Assembly (NCBI GenBank): GCA_003415625.1
Contig: PYIU01000004.1
Location: 3,906,001 to 3,970,000, forward strand
Reading direction: 5' to 3'
DNA from: Aquanectria penicillioides
Taxonomy: Eukaryota; Ascomycota; Sordariomycetes; Hypocreales; Nectriaceae
DNA length: 64,000 nucleotides
How positions within the stretch are numbered: position 1 is the first letter of the stretch; each line of letters begins with the position of its first letter. This document shows positions 45,801 through 57,035 of this stretch, one piece after another. Below the pieces are notes generated by a model. It had not been told where the DNA came from. It searched no databases and worked only from the letters and a program-made list of their open reading frames with translations. Made by a program: the position numbers and the translations under genes.

Positions 45801-48092
45801 ACAGCCGTTGTTTCATAGCCATAGTTCCTGTGGTTTCTCCCAACATCCACCCAAGTTTATCCGCCTTTTGCATCACCTTGTTCCACTGTTGCATGCCGGC
45901 CGATCCTATCTTTGGTAGCTCTGCAGCCCGTCAGCCAGCCACCTAGCCAAGTCTGACACGACCCACAATGCATCTCACTTGTCCTCTCAGCTCAGCCCAT
46001 ATTACCGTACCTTGAGGTATCAACCACCACACTCACTAATCAGTTACCAAGCTTCGCCTTCTGCTAATCCCATCGGTCTAAACATACCAGTATTATTCTG
46101 CATGGTCGGATTGCATCCCCGACCTTGGAATGTGACACTAACGACCTTAGTGCTATCCCGGAACAAAGGCCCGGGCCCGACAGCGGCCCTCCTTATGCCA
46201 TGTCCTTTGGTGGCATTGTGCTTCCCGTCCCCACCCACCAATCCGCCAATCCCTTTCCCTTGTCAAATTATCATGTCAAAGTCAGACGGAGACGGGAATC
46301 TGTGCAATCTAGATACCAGAACAAACAAGCTGGAGCGGGTGTGAACTAGGTAATACATACACAACGTACATTACGGGGGTAGGAATGGGCGAATGGCTCG
46401 AACAATCTGACTGTAGTCCAGCTACTGCCAGTAGTTTTCAACTGCCCTCTCAACTTCGTACCCAACCAGACGGAACAAAGCTAGCATTCCATAGAAAGAA
46501 GGGAATGAATATCTCCCCAAAAGGGGGCGGGTTGGACGCCCTGCGCATCCCCGTTCCAAACTTTTGATTTCTTCACTATCATGTCACAGTACCTTAGAGG
46601 TCATCCATAAACCGACAACACATCGATACTTTAGACGAATGGGAAAGAAAGAGAAAAAGAGAAAGGGTACGGACGCATGAAACAAATAGTTGCTGCCGCA
46701 GTCTCCTGCCATGCAATAGTCTGTCTGCTCCCCACGAGCCCCTATACCCCCATCATCAGTGGAACCCACTATCTCATTCCAGCAACAACCTCTCGCAGTT
46801 GTCGGCCCGCGTGGCCATTTTCCCTGGCTGCCGTATTTGCCGGACGGTACCTATCTCACATATCACTTCCACTATCCCAGTTCGCCTACTTCATGACTTC
46901 CGTTCAAGGCACCCGATTCTCCCTCTGGCTCACTGGTTCACTCACAATGAACGATGTGAGCATCAATAGTGAATGGAGATATGACACGACATTGCAATGC
47001 AACAAGAATCCCCTCTCCCCTCTTACCCATCCATTCATTCCGATTCATTCCCAGCAAATCTTCATATGTAGCAAACATCCCCTTAAAAATTAGATCCTCT
47101 ACGATCACTATCCCCACAATCTCCGACGACACCCCCAAACACATCCGCCGTTATTGAGACACACCTCATTCACCATAACAAAAGACTGCAAGAACCGCGC
47201 GTAGCCCAATATTGTACGTGGCCCTAGGCGGCCTCGTACGGCAAGTTCGTGATCTCGTAGTACCGTGCTCGGTTTGCTAAAACGACTCTGTCCGGCGTGG
47301 TAATGGCACCTTGGGTTGACAGACATTCGCTTGCGCAGGACCAGGTATCCCGTCGCCGTCAGTGGAACTTCAATAGAAGACCAGGGAAAGTAGCATTTGG
47401 AATACGAGGCAAGATGAAAATGGGGGGCTTCTAGATTTGGTATTGTGGGTTGTTTTAAGGAGACATGATCTTCCATATCACCATTTCCATTTCCAGCAGT
47501 GGCTGGTAAGTAAATGTCAGCATTAAGCCCCACAAGCAGCTGGCTCGGTTGCTTCTGTTGATGTTGCCAAACCCCATGCTCTTGAGGGAAATACGACTGT
47601 ACACAAGACTGAGTTGGAAGCTGGAGTTTTATAGTTTGGTCTAATTGTTGCAACCATGAACCTGGTCATCCTGGCCGTCGCTGTTGTTTCGATAGAGACG
47701 GCCATAGTTGATGACCATGATCACTCTTTGAACACCTGCTTCTCTTCACCCTACTCTCCCGCCTATCCTCGAGTTCCGTATCCGGGCAGGTCTAAGTCCC
47801 TTCGGCTATCTACCGAGGCCAATAGAGTAAAAGGAAAAACTTGGCCAGCAGTCTAACTCCCCTCTCACTTGTAAGTATAGAACACGATACGACGCGAGGT
47901 AGCCAGTACCAGTACCGATAGGACTAGGACACCACACTTGAAGGACCACGACGTCAAAGTAGGTGGCACTCGACGCAGTCGAGTGCCACCTCGATTCGAT
48001 GTTTGTTGTGGATCTCGGAGGTGTATGGTGAGAGGCGCGATTTAATGAGCCGAGGTGACGCGTTTACGCAATGCGGTTTCTCCTCATGCTTT
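42855..48092. other. 5.2-kb region upstream of hacA without a confident gene
   Basis: Probably includes a long hacA leader and promoter. Many short frames overlap on both strands. The longest (47,108-47,653 on -, 181 codons) has no recognised domain. Notable items are a TA repeat at 45,278-45,297, pyrimidine-rich stretches (45,468-45,540), CCTAGGTAG motifs at 44,674 and 44,762, and a perfect 14-bp hairpin at 47,961. No tRNA is seen. Confidence 0.5.
47961..47991. repeat. Perfect 14-bp inverted repeat with 3-nt loop
   Basis: AGGTGGCACTCGAC, GCA, then GTCGAGTGCCACCT: fourteen perfect pairs around a 3-nt loop. It lies about 100 bp beyond the stop of the possible small gene at 48,093-48,260. It could be a protein-binding palindrome or an RNA hairpin. 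Confidence 0.8.
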
Positions 48093-48260
48093 CTAGGCAG
48101 AATCTCTCTCCTCCTCATCCTCGTTGAACATCATCGAGGCCCTGTAGTTAGTTGAGTGCCGGCCAGCTGCAAAGATCACATCAAACTGAGGGTCTGGATC
48201 CTGTGGCGGTGCACCCCTTTGGCCTAGCCCCGTCCGGTCGCCCTGCCACGGCTGCGCCAT
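48093..48260 (-). CDS. Possible very small gene or terminal exon, 55 residues, unknown
   Basis: ATG at 48,260 in a strong context (AAACATGGCG) opens a 55-codon frame beginning MAQPWQGDRTG and ending NEDEEERDSA, composed like a disordered acidic protein tail. The sequence CTAACTACAG inside it (just before GGCCTCGATG) looks like a branch point plus 3' splice site, so the right half may instead be the last exon of a spliced gene. The frame also extends upstream to an ATG at 48,317. I do not recognise the product. It would share a divergent promoter with the ESCRT-III gene at 48,535. Confidence 0.3.
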   Translation of the reverse strand: MAQPWQGDRTGLGQRGAPPQDPDPQFDVIFAAGRHSTNYRASMMFNEDEEERDSA

Positions 48261-48534
48261 GTTTGTGTCAGTCTGCCTCAGTAGTGCCCCGCATTGTGGT
48301 TGGTGCTTTCCTTCCATCTAGGTGCCCGCTTTGGAGCATAGCGTCCTGCCCACTCAGCCGCCGAAAAGGGTCATCATCTCACTCACATGACATCGGTAGC
48401 CTCGTGCCAAACCTAGAATATCGACCACGACGGACAACATCGCTCTTCATCCGCCTGTGGACATTGATTCCTCGCACCGAACCATCCTCCCGAATTTACC
48501 TCGCGACTATCCTGATCCGACCTACATCGCCAAC
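48261..48534. other. Upstream region of the ESCRT-III gene
   Basis: 274 bp, mixed composition. It holds the promoter and leader of the + strand gene. No clear motif is seen. Confidence 0.5.
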
Positions 48535-49238
48535 ATGTCCATGTCCAACCGCCAACTCTCCCGTGACATGCAAGTCGAGTTCCAGGCACGCTTCCAGGCC
48601 AAGCAGGCTCGCCGGGAAGCCCAAAAGGCTGCAAAGCAAGATCCTATTCTCAAGAAGCAGATACAGGACCTCCTAAAGAAAGGCGAGACCCAAAAGGCCT
48701 ATCAAAAGGCAAAAATGCTCCTCTCCAAACAGGCCCTTGCCCAGCAAATGGACCAGATGGCCGACATGGCCGAGTTGTCTGCTGCCCAGATCCAAGCCAA
48801 CAACGCAATGAACCGCATGACGCACATGATGGCCTCTTCCTCCCGTACTATGAACATTGCTCAGAAGAATACCAATCCTGAAAAAGTATGTTCTTCTCCT
48901 TTCAAACCATTCCTCGCTCTGCTCCTGTCCAGGGACAACACCAATACTAACATAATACGCGCAAGACCCTGGTCACACTCGAGCAATTCAAGCAACAAAA
49001 CGAAGAATATGCCATGTCAAACGGTATCTATCAAGATGCCATCACCCAATCCACCTCTGTCCAGGTTGGTGAGGATGCTGTCCATGAGCTTCTTGGCAAG
49101 CTGGCCGACGATGCTGGCCTGGAGTTCGACCACCAACTCCGAGAGGCTGCTCCCTCCACTGTCGACCCCCAGACTACCGAGCCAACGGCAGAGGAGGAGG
49201 ACAAATTGCAGCAGAGGCTTCGAGCCTTGCGTGCCTAG
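48535..49238 (+). CDS. ESCRT-III (Snf7-family) protein, Did2/CHMP1- or Vps2/CHMP2-like
   Basis: Two exons, 48,535-48,885 and 48,966-49,238, join in frame to 207 residues. The intron has a CTAAC branch site. A second ATG at 48,541 is equally possible. The N-terminal half is basic and helical (QARFQAKQARREAQKAAKQ), followed by the long helical core and a segment NPEKTLVTLEQFKQQNEEY as seen in the CHMP1/CHMP2B group. The C-terminus, EDKLQQRLRALR, matches the MIM1 motif (acidic-x-x-L-x-x-R-L-x-x-L-basic) that binds the MIT domain of Vps4. The size and basic-to-acidic layout fit ESCRT-III. The family acts in multivesicular body formation and membrane scission. Which paralogue it is needs a tree. 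Confidence 0.75.
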
Positions 49239-49650
49239 AGTACCTGCAGTGAAGCTGCAGGTACTCGCTCTGCTAGACAAGACGTTATATGATACTATGA
49301 GTTACACTCAATTTTAAATGGCTGATAATACAGGCGGATTGGACATGACATGAACACCGGCGTTTGAGGGTCTGGGACAACATGAGACAGAGGCTCTTCT
49401 GTCTTTCTTCTTCTTATTCTATTTCTCTTCTTTTTGCCAGTGCTATCAGTATGAATCAAATATATACAGGCTCCATGCGAGTTGTAGGATGCGTGCCTTT
49501 CGTCAGTTTTCCCCGCATTACACCAAGACATCTGTCATTAGAATCACATTCCATTTTCGGGGAGGGAGAGGGGATTTGGTTCTTAATCACGGAACCCAAC
49601 CGGCAAGAATCTCTTGCAAAAATCAAACCGCCACCATCATCCTTCCCCCA
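49239..49650. other. Intergenic, convergent 3' ends
   Basis: 3' flanks of the ESCRT-III gene (+) and ski2 (-). Nothing else is seen. Confidence 0.6.
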
Positions 49651-52600
49651 TTACATATAAAGACTCGCTACTGCTGTGATATCACGTTTGATCATCTCCT
49701 GTGCCTGCTGCATCTTTTGATACAGTTCGGGATCACCCACGATTCTCGCCGCGTTCTTGACCTCACGGCATGTCTCATCCAACCTGGTGATAGTCCTCAC
49801 GATAGTTCCCTCCAGCACATCCGTCAATCCCGTTATGTTTTTGAAGCTCATTCCCCTCGCCCATTCATATACAACCTCCATGAGGCCAAATCGGGGTCGG
49901 GAGACAAAGTCATTGGAGTCATCAGCTGACTGGATAACCTGAAGTCTCGTTTGAACATCATTGACTTTCTCTGAGATTGCTACAATTGTGTCTCGGCCAC
50001 GCTCCAGGTTTCCGGTAAGCGCCGGCTCCATGTCAGTTTTCTCCTGGAATACAAAGGCTGACAACAGGGCCGTAATCTCAGCGGGCTCGTAATCTGCAAG
50101 GACATTGTCCAGAATAAGCTCAGTGAGGACCAATTCGTCTCCTGAGTGTATTTCGCAGGCTACCTTGCCCTTGAGCTGAATTCGGGTTGCTTCATCGATG
50201 AAGCCTAGTTCTTTCAGAACCTGGACTCTCTGCTCATAATCTGGCAGAAGTTGGAGGTTTTGATCCGACAACGTCTGCTTTAACTGAGAGATATGCTCCT
50301 TGATGAGCCATTCGTCGTGGCACATGGCAAACTATGGATCTTACTGTCAGAATCAAAAGTGTTCAGCAGACGAAACAAGGTACACTTACATGCTTCAGGA
50401 AGTCTTTGCACTGTAGAGCTGGCGAATTGGACATCGTCCTGACAAGCTCAACCCTTTGCTCGATAATCTCCTGCAATTGCAGCTGCTTAATCCGGCTCAG
50501 ATCCACCTCGTCCATTCTCTCATCCCACGAGCTGCAGATCTCCTGGAGCCGGTCCTTCGCCTGATGATATCCTTCACCACCTTGGAAAATCTCGGGGACG
50601 ATACCCTTGGAGACCCATCTGGTCACACACTCAACATCACTGAGAGGAACATGCAAGGTTTTTGTTTGCATCCGCTTCTTGGATTTTGGGAGTTGATGAA
50701 GGAACTTTCTGAAGGCAGGGACAAATGGTAGTTGATCAGACGCGTCACGTCGCTCTCGGAGGGATTTGATGCCGCAAATGTGGAGGGTGGGATCCTCGGA
50801 TGAGCCCTTGGTGCTAAGACCGTCAGACAACAAAATCCCAACTGATCGAATTCCATCCCAATTAAAGACGACAAGGCGATGCTGAGAGAACATTCTCCGT
50901 CCAATAGGGATCATCAGCAGCCCTTTGTAGAGATCCGTCGTGAGTCGCTTGTAGTCTTGAGCGGCTTGATGAGCTTCATCCATGGAAACATCGCAAGTGC
51001 TGCACGAATCTCGTTTGACCTTTGCGAGATCTGCTTGCGCCAGTTTGACATCCTTCTCGTGTTCAGGCAGGAGCTGCTGGGTTGCATGTTCTGAGAAGCT
51101 GCGCTTTATCATTTCCTCGATTTTCAATGCTTCGACTCGAAGAAGATTCAAGATCATATTGTAAGTCAACCTAAATTGAGATCGCAGTTTTGAGGGCTCT
51201 CCCAAAATCATGTTTCGTAGATCCGCAACTGGTGGTGCGTCATCCGAACTTCCGGGGGGACGATGATAACCGACCCAACGGTATCCAAACCACGTCGGCC
51301 AGCTCGGCCAGCCATCTGAGTGTACTCCCCCGGCAAGAGGTTTCGGAATGAATGCCCATCATGTTTCCGGTATCCAGAGAAAACCACGGTTCGAGTCGGC
51401 AGGTTGAGGCCCATTGCAAAGGTCTCTGTTGCAAACAATACCTTAACTAACGTCTGAGCAAACAAAATTTCAACTAGCTCCTTGACAATTGGCAATAGGC
51501 CACCATGGTGCACAGCAATCCCTCTGCTCAATAGCTCCCGCAGTCTGATGATTTGTGGAAGCACTCTGTCTTCGGGCTTCAACCGCGCAACTGACTTCTC
51601 AATAATCATGTGGATATGGCTCTTTTCTGATGCAGTGCAAAAGTCTTGGTTGCTAAGTGCATCGGCATTCTCTTCGCATCGCTTCTTGGAGAAGACAAAA
51701 ATGCAGGCAGGGAGGAGGCTCTGCTTTCGGAGGAACTGGACGAGATGAACCCAGAGGTTCTTGTCTTGTGCCACGGAAGTAAATCCGCCAGGACGCCCTG
51801 CACGGCCCATGTGTCCGGGGTTGTGGCTCGCTCGCGGAGGCCCTCCACGACCCCTCTGCTGTCCGCCTCCGCGTTGCTGACCTCCACGCTGGCCACCTCT
51901 CTGGTTGCCTCCTCGTTGCCCGCCGCCACGCTGACCACCTCGAGGATTACCTCCACGAGTAGCAACGATCGTCTCTGCTGGCTTCTGCTTGTCCTTGCCC
52001 TGCATAGATTGATGTGCATCCTTCCACCCCTTCTCAATGAACTTCTTTTCGGAGTCCACGATCTTGTAGGTGTTCTTCCCAGCCCATAAATAGTGTTCCA
52101 GGGGCACGGGTCTCTTCGGTGTAGAAATGACATAAATGTCCTTTTGCTTTGTTCTTCCAACCCAGGAAGCAAACTCATACGTATTCGGGACAGTAGCGGA
52201 GAGAAGGATGAGCGACACATGCTCTGGAAGCATGATGATAACCTCCTCCCACACTACACCTCGTTCAAAGTCATTGACGTAGTGGACCTCGTCAAAAATA
52301 ACAAACTCAACATCCCGAATCAGATCAGCTCCTCGGTAAAGCATGCTGCGCAGAATCTCCGTTGTCATGATCAGGCAGCTTGCTTCTGGGTTAATCTGAA
52401 CGTCTCCGGTCAAAATGCCCACTTCATCAAAAGTTTGTCGAAAGTCGCGGAACTTCTGGTTGCTCAAGGCTTTTATTGGAGATGTATAGATGGCTTTAGT
52501 CATATGCTTTGCTGCCAAAGCAATAGCATATTCTGCCACAACCGTTTTTCCGGCCGAAGTGTGTGCAGCCACAAAGACAGAGTCGCCGTTCTCAAGATGA

Positions 52601-53541
52601 TACACGGCTTCCTTCTGAAAAGTGTCGAGCTCAAATGGCCATTCTCTAGCCATATCAGGCACGAGATCTCTAAAATTAGACATATCGTGGTTGATATCGA
52701 CCATGTGTGCCCACTCGCGACCAGCCTTTCTCGTACTTGAGGCAGCAAGGACCCCATGGGGTTCTAGGGCAGGGAACTCAACCGGTAAGATGTCATCAAT
52801 ATCATCCGCTTCTTCTTCGTATCCTACAGCTTCGGGGTCCTCTAGAGAACGATCGTCAGGGGCTCCCTCTGCAATGTCATCTCCCGTGGCCTCTTCGGGA
52901 TCTTCCTCCAGCACCTGCTTGATATCGTTGGCATCTTCTTGGTTGACAGCTGTTTTCTTCTTTGTGAAGTCAATCCCTCTTGTCATTCCTGGAGCGACCT
53001 CGAGAAGGCCCCCTTCATTTGCAAGTTGAATGACTCGTTCCAACTTGTTGCCTGTCCCGCTGGGATCAGCGGCAACCCCACCAGAATGAATCTGATCCTC
53101 AAATGCTGCCGTGGCCTCGATGCCCTCTAGTCCACCCGGGGCAAATGGAAAAAATCCCGCAGCGCCTCTCACAAAATCAGCGCGGTTGGCTGGCTTCCGG
53201 AGTAAACTGGTCGAGTTCTTCGCCGTCGCACTATTTGCTGGCACTGTGACATTCTTGTAGCCGGTCACCCTGCCCTCCAAGCCATGCCGTTGGAACCTCG
53301 TCAGGGTCCGAGTGTGGGGAGGTGCGATTTTGAAAAGTGTAGTGTAATCAGCTTCAAAGTCCCAGCGTTGCTGGAGCCGGTTGAGCCATTCCCATGAGAA
53401 GGAGGGCGAGGGCGAGAGAATCAGTTCTTCCAGATGACCCTTTAGCTCCACAAGGTCTTGTGTTCGAGGCTGGCGTAGATCAGCATCAGGCCTATCGCCA
53501 TTTTTGGCCTCTCCTAAGAGGAGATCGTCAATGGCGGGCAT
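49651..53541 (-). CDS. ski2: Ski2-type DExH RNA helicase of the Ski complex, with an apparent 1-base frameshift
   Basis: Exon 1 is 50,390-53,541 and exon 2 is 49,651-50,331, with a 58-bp intron. Motif I AHTSAGKT (about residue 325), motif II DEVH (about 416), SAT, and motif VI QMAGRAGRRG are all present. After these come the arch and C-terminal helical domain. An RGG-rich insertion occupies about residues 528-588, between the RecA domains. As written, the frame stops at 51,208 after V-I-I-V-P-P. One extra base in the six-G run at 51,254-51,259 restores GSSDDAPPVADLRNMILGEP and gives 1,277 residues, the normal Ski2 length. The protein unwinds mRNA and feeds it to the cytoplasmic exosome (with Ski3/Ski8). 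I infer a consensus error, not a broken gene. Confidence 0.92.
51254..51259 (-). other. G6 homopolymer where the ski2 frame is lost
   Basis: Six G on +, coding strand GTC CCC CCG. Seven would read V-P-P-G-S-S and join both halves of the protein. It is the same V-P-P codon context as in azgA. Confidence 0.85.
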
Positions 53542-54297
53542 TTCCTCTAGAGTGTGACAGCTGACAGCTGGTGCTGCACAGTGATCACTAAGTGAGTGTG
53601 AATTTGTTATAGTAGCTGAGTGTGTGTTGGAGACAGGCTGAGATGTACCCCACCAGAGCTAGTTTCCAGGATGACAGTGGAACACCCACATGGCCACTAA
53701 CTACCCTATACAACTCTTTTTGCTTGAGCCAGATAATTTTCAACACTGAGAGAGCTCCAAATTGCAACAGTGGTTTTTTTATATCACATATGTAAACGTG
53801 TTGCCGATAATTCTACATACCCCGGGTCTTTAGGTGTCAATCCATCATCATGGCCCCGAGGGTGTTGATAATCGCGGATATCCTTTCGGATGTGAAGGTG
53901 GGACGGGACATCCACAGCGAGGAAAATCAAGCCTTACATTATGACGGGGGACTGATATCACATATGCGTATCTACTCTCACAAGCCCGACAATAGATAGA
54001 TAGGTAGATAGGTAGATCATTACTAAAGACCGGCGTAGAGGCCTGACTGTATACATGGCAACACGGAATAAAATTACAATTCCCTTCCCATCCGAACGTC
54101 TATCACAAAGCGTCGACCAGGTGCGCCTAGTCCAAATATAGCCCTGTTTTATCCGGAAGTCCAAACCGGAACGCAGACGCGCGGTGATAATCACATGCTG
54201 CCCTCCCCTATCCGTGACGCATAAACACGGCCATCCCGGGAAACGAACAGGCCAGTGCACGCATCAACTCTCTGTCCGGTTCTCACACACTTCGCTT
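53542..54297. other. Intergenic between ski2 start and pdb1 end
   Basis: Promoter and leader of ski2 and the 3' flank of pdb1. A GATA/GGTA microsatellite lies at 53,993-54,018. A 48-codon frame starting at 53,851 has no recognisable content. Confidence 0.6.
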
Positions 54298-55538
54298 TTA
54301 CAATCGGAGCAGCTTGGCGGCGTAGTCCTCAATGAGCTGTTCAGTGGGGAAGCTCATCTCCTCGAGCTTCTGGGCATAGGGGGTAGGGACCTCGGCGCCA
54401 GTGACACGAGCGGCAGGGGCGTCGAGGTAGTCGAAAGCGTACTCCATGGACAGGGCGAGAATTTCAGAGCTGACACCGTAAGCGGGAAAGCCAGATTCGA
54501 CAACAAGGAGACGGTGGGTCTTCTTAATTGACTGGACGATGGTCTCGAGGTCAAGGGGTTTGACGGATCGAAGGTTGATAACCTCAACATCGACACCGTA
54601 CTTCTTCTTGAGGTTCTCGGCAGCGACAAGGGACTGGCCAACGCAGCGAGACAAGGAAACCATTGTCAGGTCCTTGCCGGATCGTTCAATCTTTGCCTTG
54701 CCGAAGGGGATAACAAAGTCGCTTTTCTGGGCAGCCTCGGACATGGGGAACGACTGGCCATACATCAACTCGTTCTCAAGGACGACGACAGGATTGGGGT
54801 CACGGATGGCAGCTTTGAGGAGACCTTTGGCATCCTCGGCGCTCCAGGGGGAGACGACCTTGAGGCCAGGGATACTGCCGTACCAGGCGGAGTAGTCCTG
54901 GGAGTGCTGGGCGGCGACGCCGGAGGCAAAGCCGTTGGGGCCACGGAAGGTAATGTTGCAAGGCTGGATACCACCAGACATGTAGAGGGTCTTGGCGGCT
55001 GAGTTGATGATCTGGTCGATGGCTTGCATAGCGAAGTTGAAAGTCATGAACTCGCACTAAAAGCGGGAAGGGCAAACCGGTTAGATATGGGTTACTAGAG
55101 ATAAGGATGAGCTATGGAGACGGGGTGTCAACTTACAACAGGGTGTAGGCCGCTGAGGGCAGCACCAACGGCGAGACCACAGAAGCCGCTCTCGGTGATG
55201 GGCGTGTCAATGACGCGCTTGTCGCCAAAGCGGTCGAGAAGACCCTTGGTGACCTTGTAGGCACCATTGTACTGGGCAACCTCCTCACCGAGGACAAAAA
55301 CCTTGGGGTTGGCCTCAAGCTCCTCTGCGAGAGCCTCGTTGAGGGCATCTCGGACAGTGTACTCCTTGATGCCGGAACTGGCGCCGTCGGCGTAAGAACG
55401 AGTCTGGGAGGAGCCGAACAGGACGGGACGGGCAATGGCGGCGCGCTGAGCAAAGGAAGGAGAAACGGGAGCCCTGGCAGCGGCGATGGCTCGGGTCGAG
55501 GCAGCTAGACGAGCTGCAGGACGGAGGAGGCGGGTCAT
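54298..55538 (-). CDS. pdb1: Pyruvate dehydrogenase E1 component, beta subunit, mitochondrial
   Basis: Two exons, 55,137-55,538 and 54,298-55,056 (80-bp intron), give 386 residues. The N-terminus ([20 protein letters not shown]) is rich in Arg and Ala without acidic residues, a typical mitochondrial targeting sequence. The mature part starts near [18 protein letters not shown] and carries conserved E1 beta blocks: [39 protein letters not shown] and [19 protein letters not shown]. It ends with the transketolase C-terminal domain ([16 protein letters not shown]). With E1 alpha it binds thiamine diphosphate and decarboxylates pyruvate for acetyl-CoA formation. No oddities were seen. Confidence 0.95.
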
Positions 55539-57035
55539 GGTGACAGTGTTGTGAGGTGATGTGTGGTGTTGAGATGAGTCGAGGCGACGGGGCCAGTTGG
55601 ATCGGAAGAAGAGCGAGCAGGGAGCCGAAAGACGAATTGGCAAAACTGCGCAGAGCTTCTTCCCGGAAATCGTTGACAGGTGGACGTGGGGATGGCAACA
55701 GACCAGAGCGGACAAGGGAGAAAAAGAGAGGATGGAGATGGGCAGACGATGGGATCCTCGACAGGTTGAGAGGGAATTTCACCGAGTTGAGGTAGGAGAT
55801 GCTCTTCGGCCAGCTTTTTTTTTGGGGCCGTCGGTACGTATCGTCCCGTTGGCGAGGTACCTGAGTGTAACCCCAAATTTAGCGTAGGGATGCAGGTACC
55901 TGGGAGAAAGAGACACCGAGCAAACCTCCGCTAGCACTCCAGCGCTCGGCTCGGTGCAGTGTTGAAAGTCTCTTTCCCCCGCCGCTTTGGACAAAGGGCC
56001 TCCGATAAAAGGCCTGCCCCTGTTAGAGCCCTGTGGGAAGGCATTGGGCACCTGATTTCGAATTTATTCATCCTGATAATTATTTTCTTTCCGATGACCC
56101 AGCTTCTTTCTACTGGAATATCCTCATTGAATAAATGACAGCGCATTGTAGTTTCTAGGGGTACGCTGAGCCCGCTCCGACAGAGCGTGTTCTTGCTATG
56201 GTTTTCGCAGGGACACCAGTCCAGTCTGTTGGGGAATATTGGGGGGCTGCGCGGACACTGTCCCCACCATCAATGGTTCACTGGGAACGGAGAGACCGGA
56301 CCCGAGGCAGCACCAAAAAGATAGAAAGGGATACATTATCCATGTGCACGCCTACAGCGTTTATTATTGCCTTCCCTATTCCATTCATTTTCATTCCATC
56401 CTCATTCATGGTGCAATGGGTCAGAACTATCGAGTTCAAGATTGTTGGTCTTATCTCCTTCTTCAACGGAGAAAGAATCCTCCTTACTACCCCCACTCAT
56501 CTTGAGCCACCGCACCACTCTAATAAGGGGGCAGACACGTTGACTAGACTAACAAAAACCCTCAACTGCCTCAACACCCCCGTTATCACCTGCGAAAGGA
56601 AGTCACACAGCAGCTCTGTGCGTTCAGATCTGTGGACTACCCCTCTATAATGTAGCGGGTGTTAAAACGAACCAAGTGTGTATACCGGAGTGAATCGCTG
56701 CCAATCTCATCTCAGCTCACTTGGTTTTCACGTCAGGTTGATTCTCGCCACATACTCACGTCGAGTTCCACTCTGTATATATCTTGCTTCATTCATTTGG
56801 GTGACGACGCTCCAACATATATTTATATATACATCTAAAGTCATGAGGACACTGACTACTCCAGCATCCTTTTGTCTACCCAGCCTAGTAGATTACAATT
56901 ATTTTCGCGTGGAGCGGTCGTCTTCCCTCTATTGCATGATCCTGGCATCATAAGGAGCTTGTCCCATGAATCATTGTGTTGGTTCGTGTTTTCTTCTCCC
57001 CAACCATGGTTGTTTGTTTCCGGGAGGCCCCTTCA
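55539..57035. other. Intergenic, 1.5 kb, upstream of pdb1
   Basis: Promoter and leader of pdb1 and the 3' flank of erg6. GGTACCTGAG and GGTACCTGGG occur at 55,855 and 55,893. Short frames here show no domains. Confidence 0.6.

Noticed and set aside
46677..47093. 138-codon plus-strand frame with a hydrophobic N-terminus
   Set aside because: Looks like a signal peptide at first, but the remainder has no pattern and the region is generally pyrimidine-rich.
47108..47653. 181-codon minus-strand hypothetical gene
   Set aside because: Longest frame in the gap, but no domain, no conserved-looking segment and an overlapping frame of similar quality; not supported without RNA.
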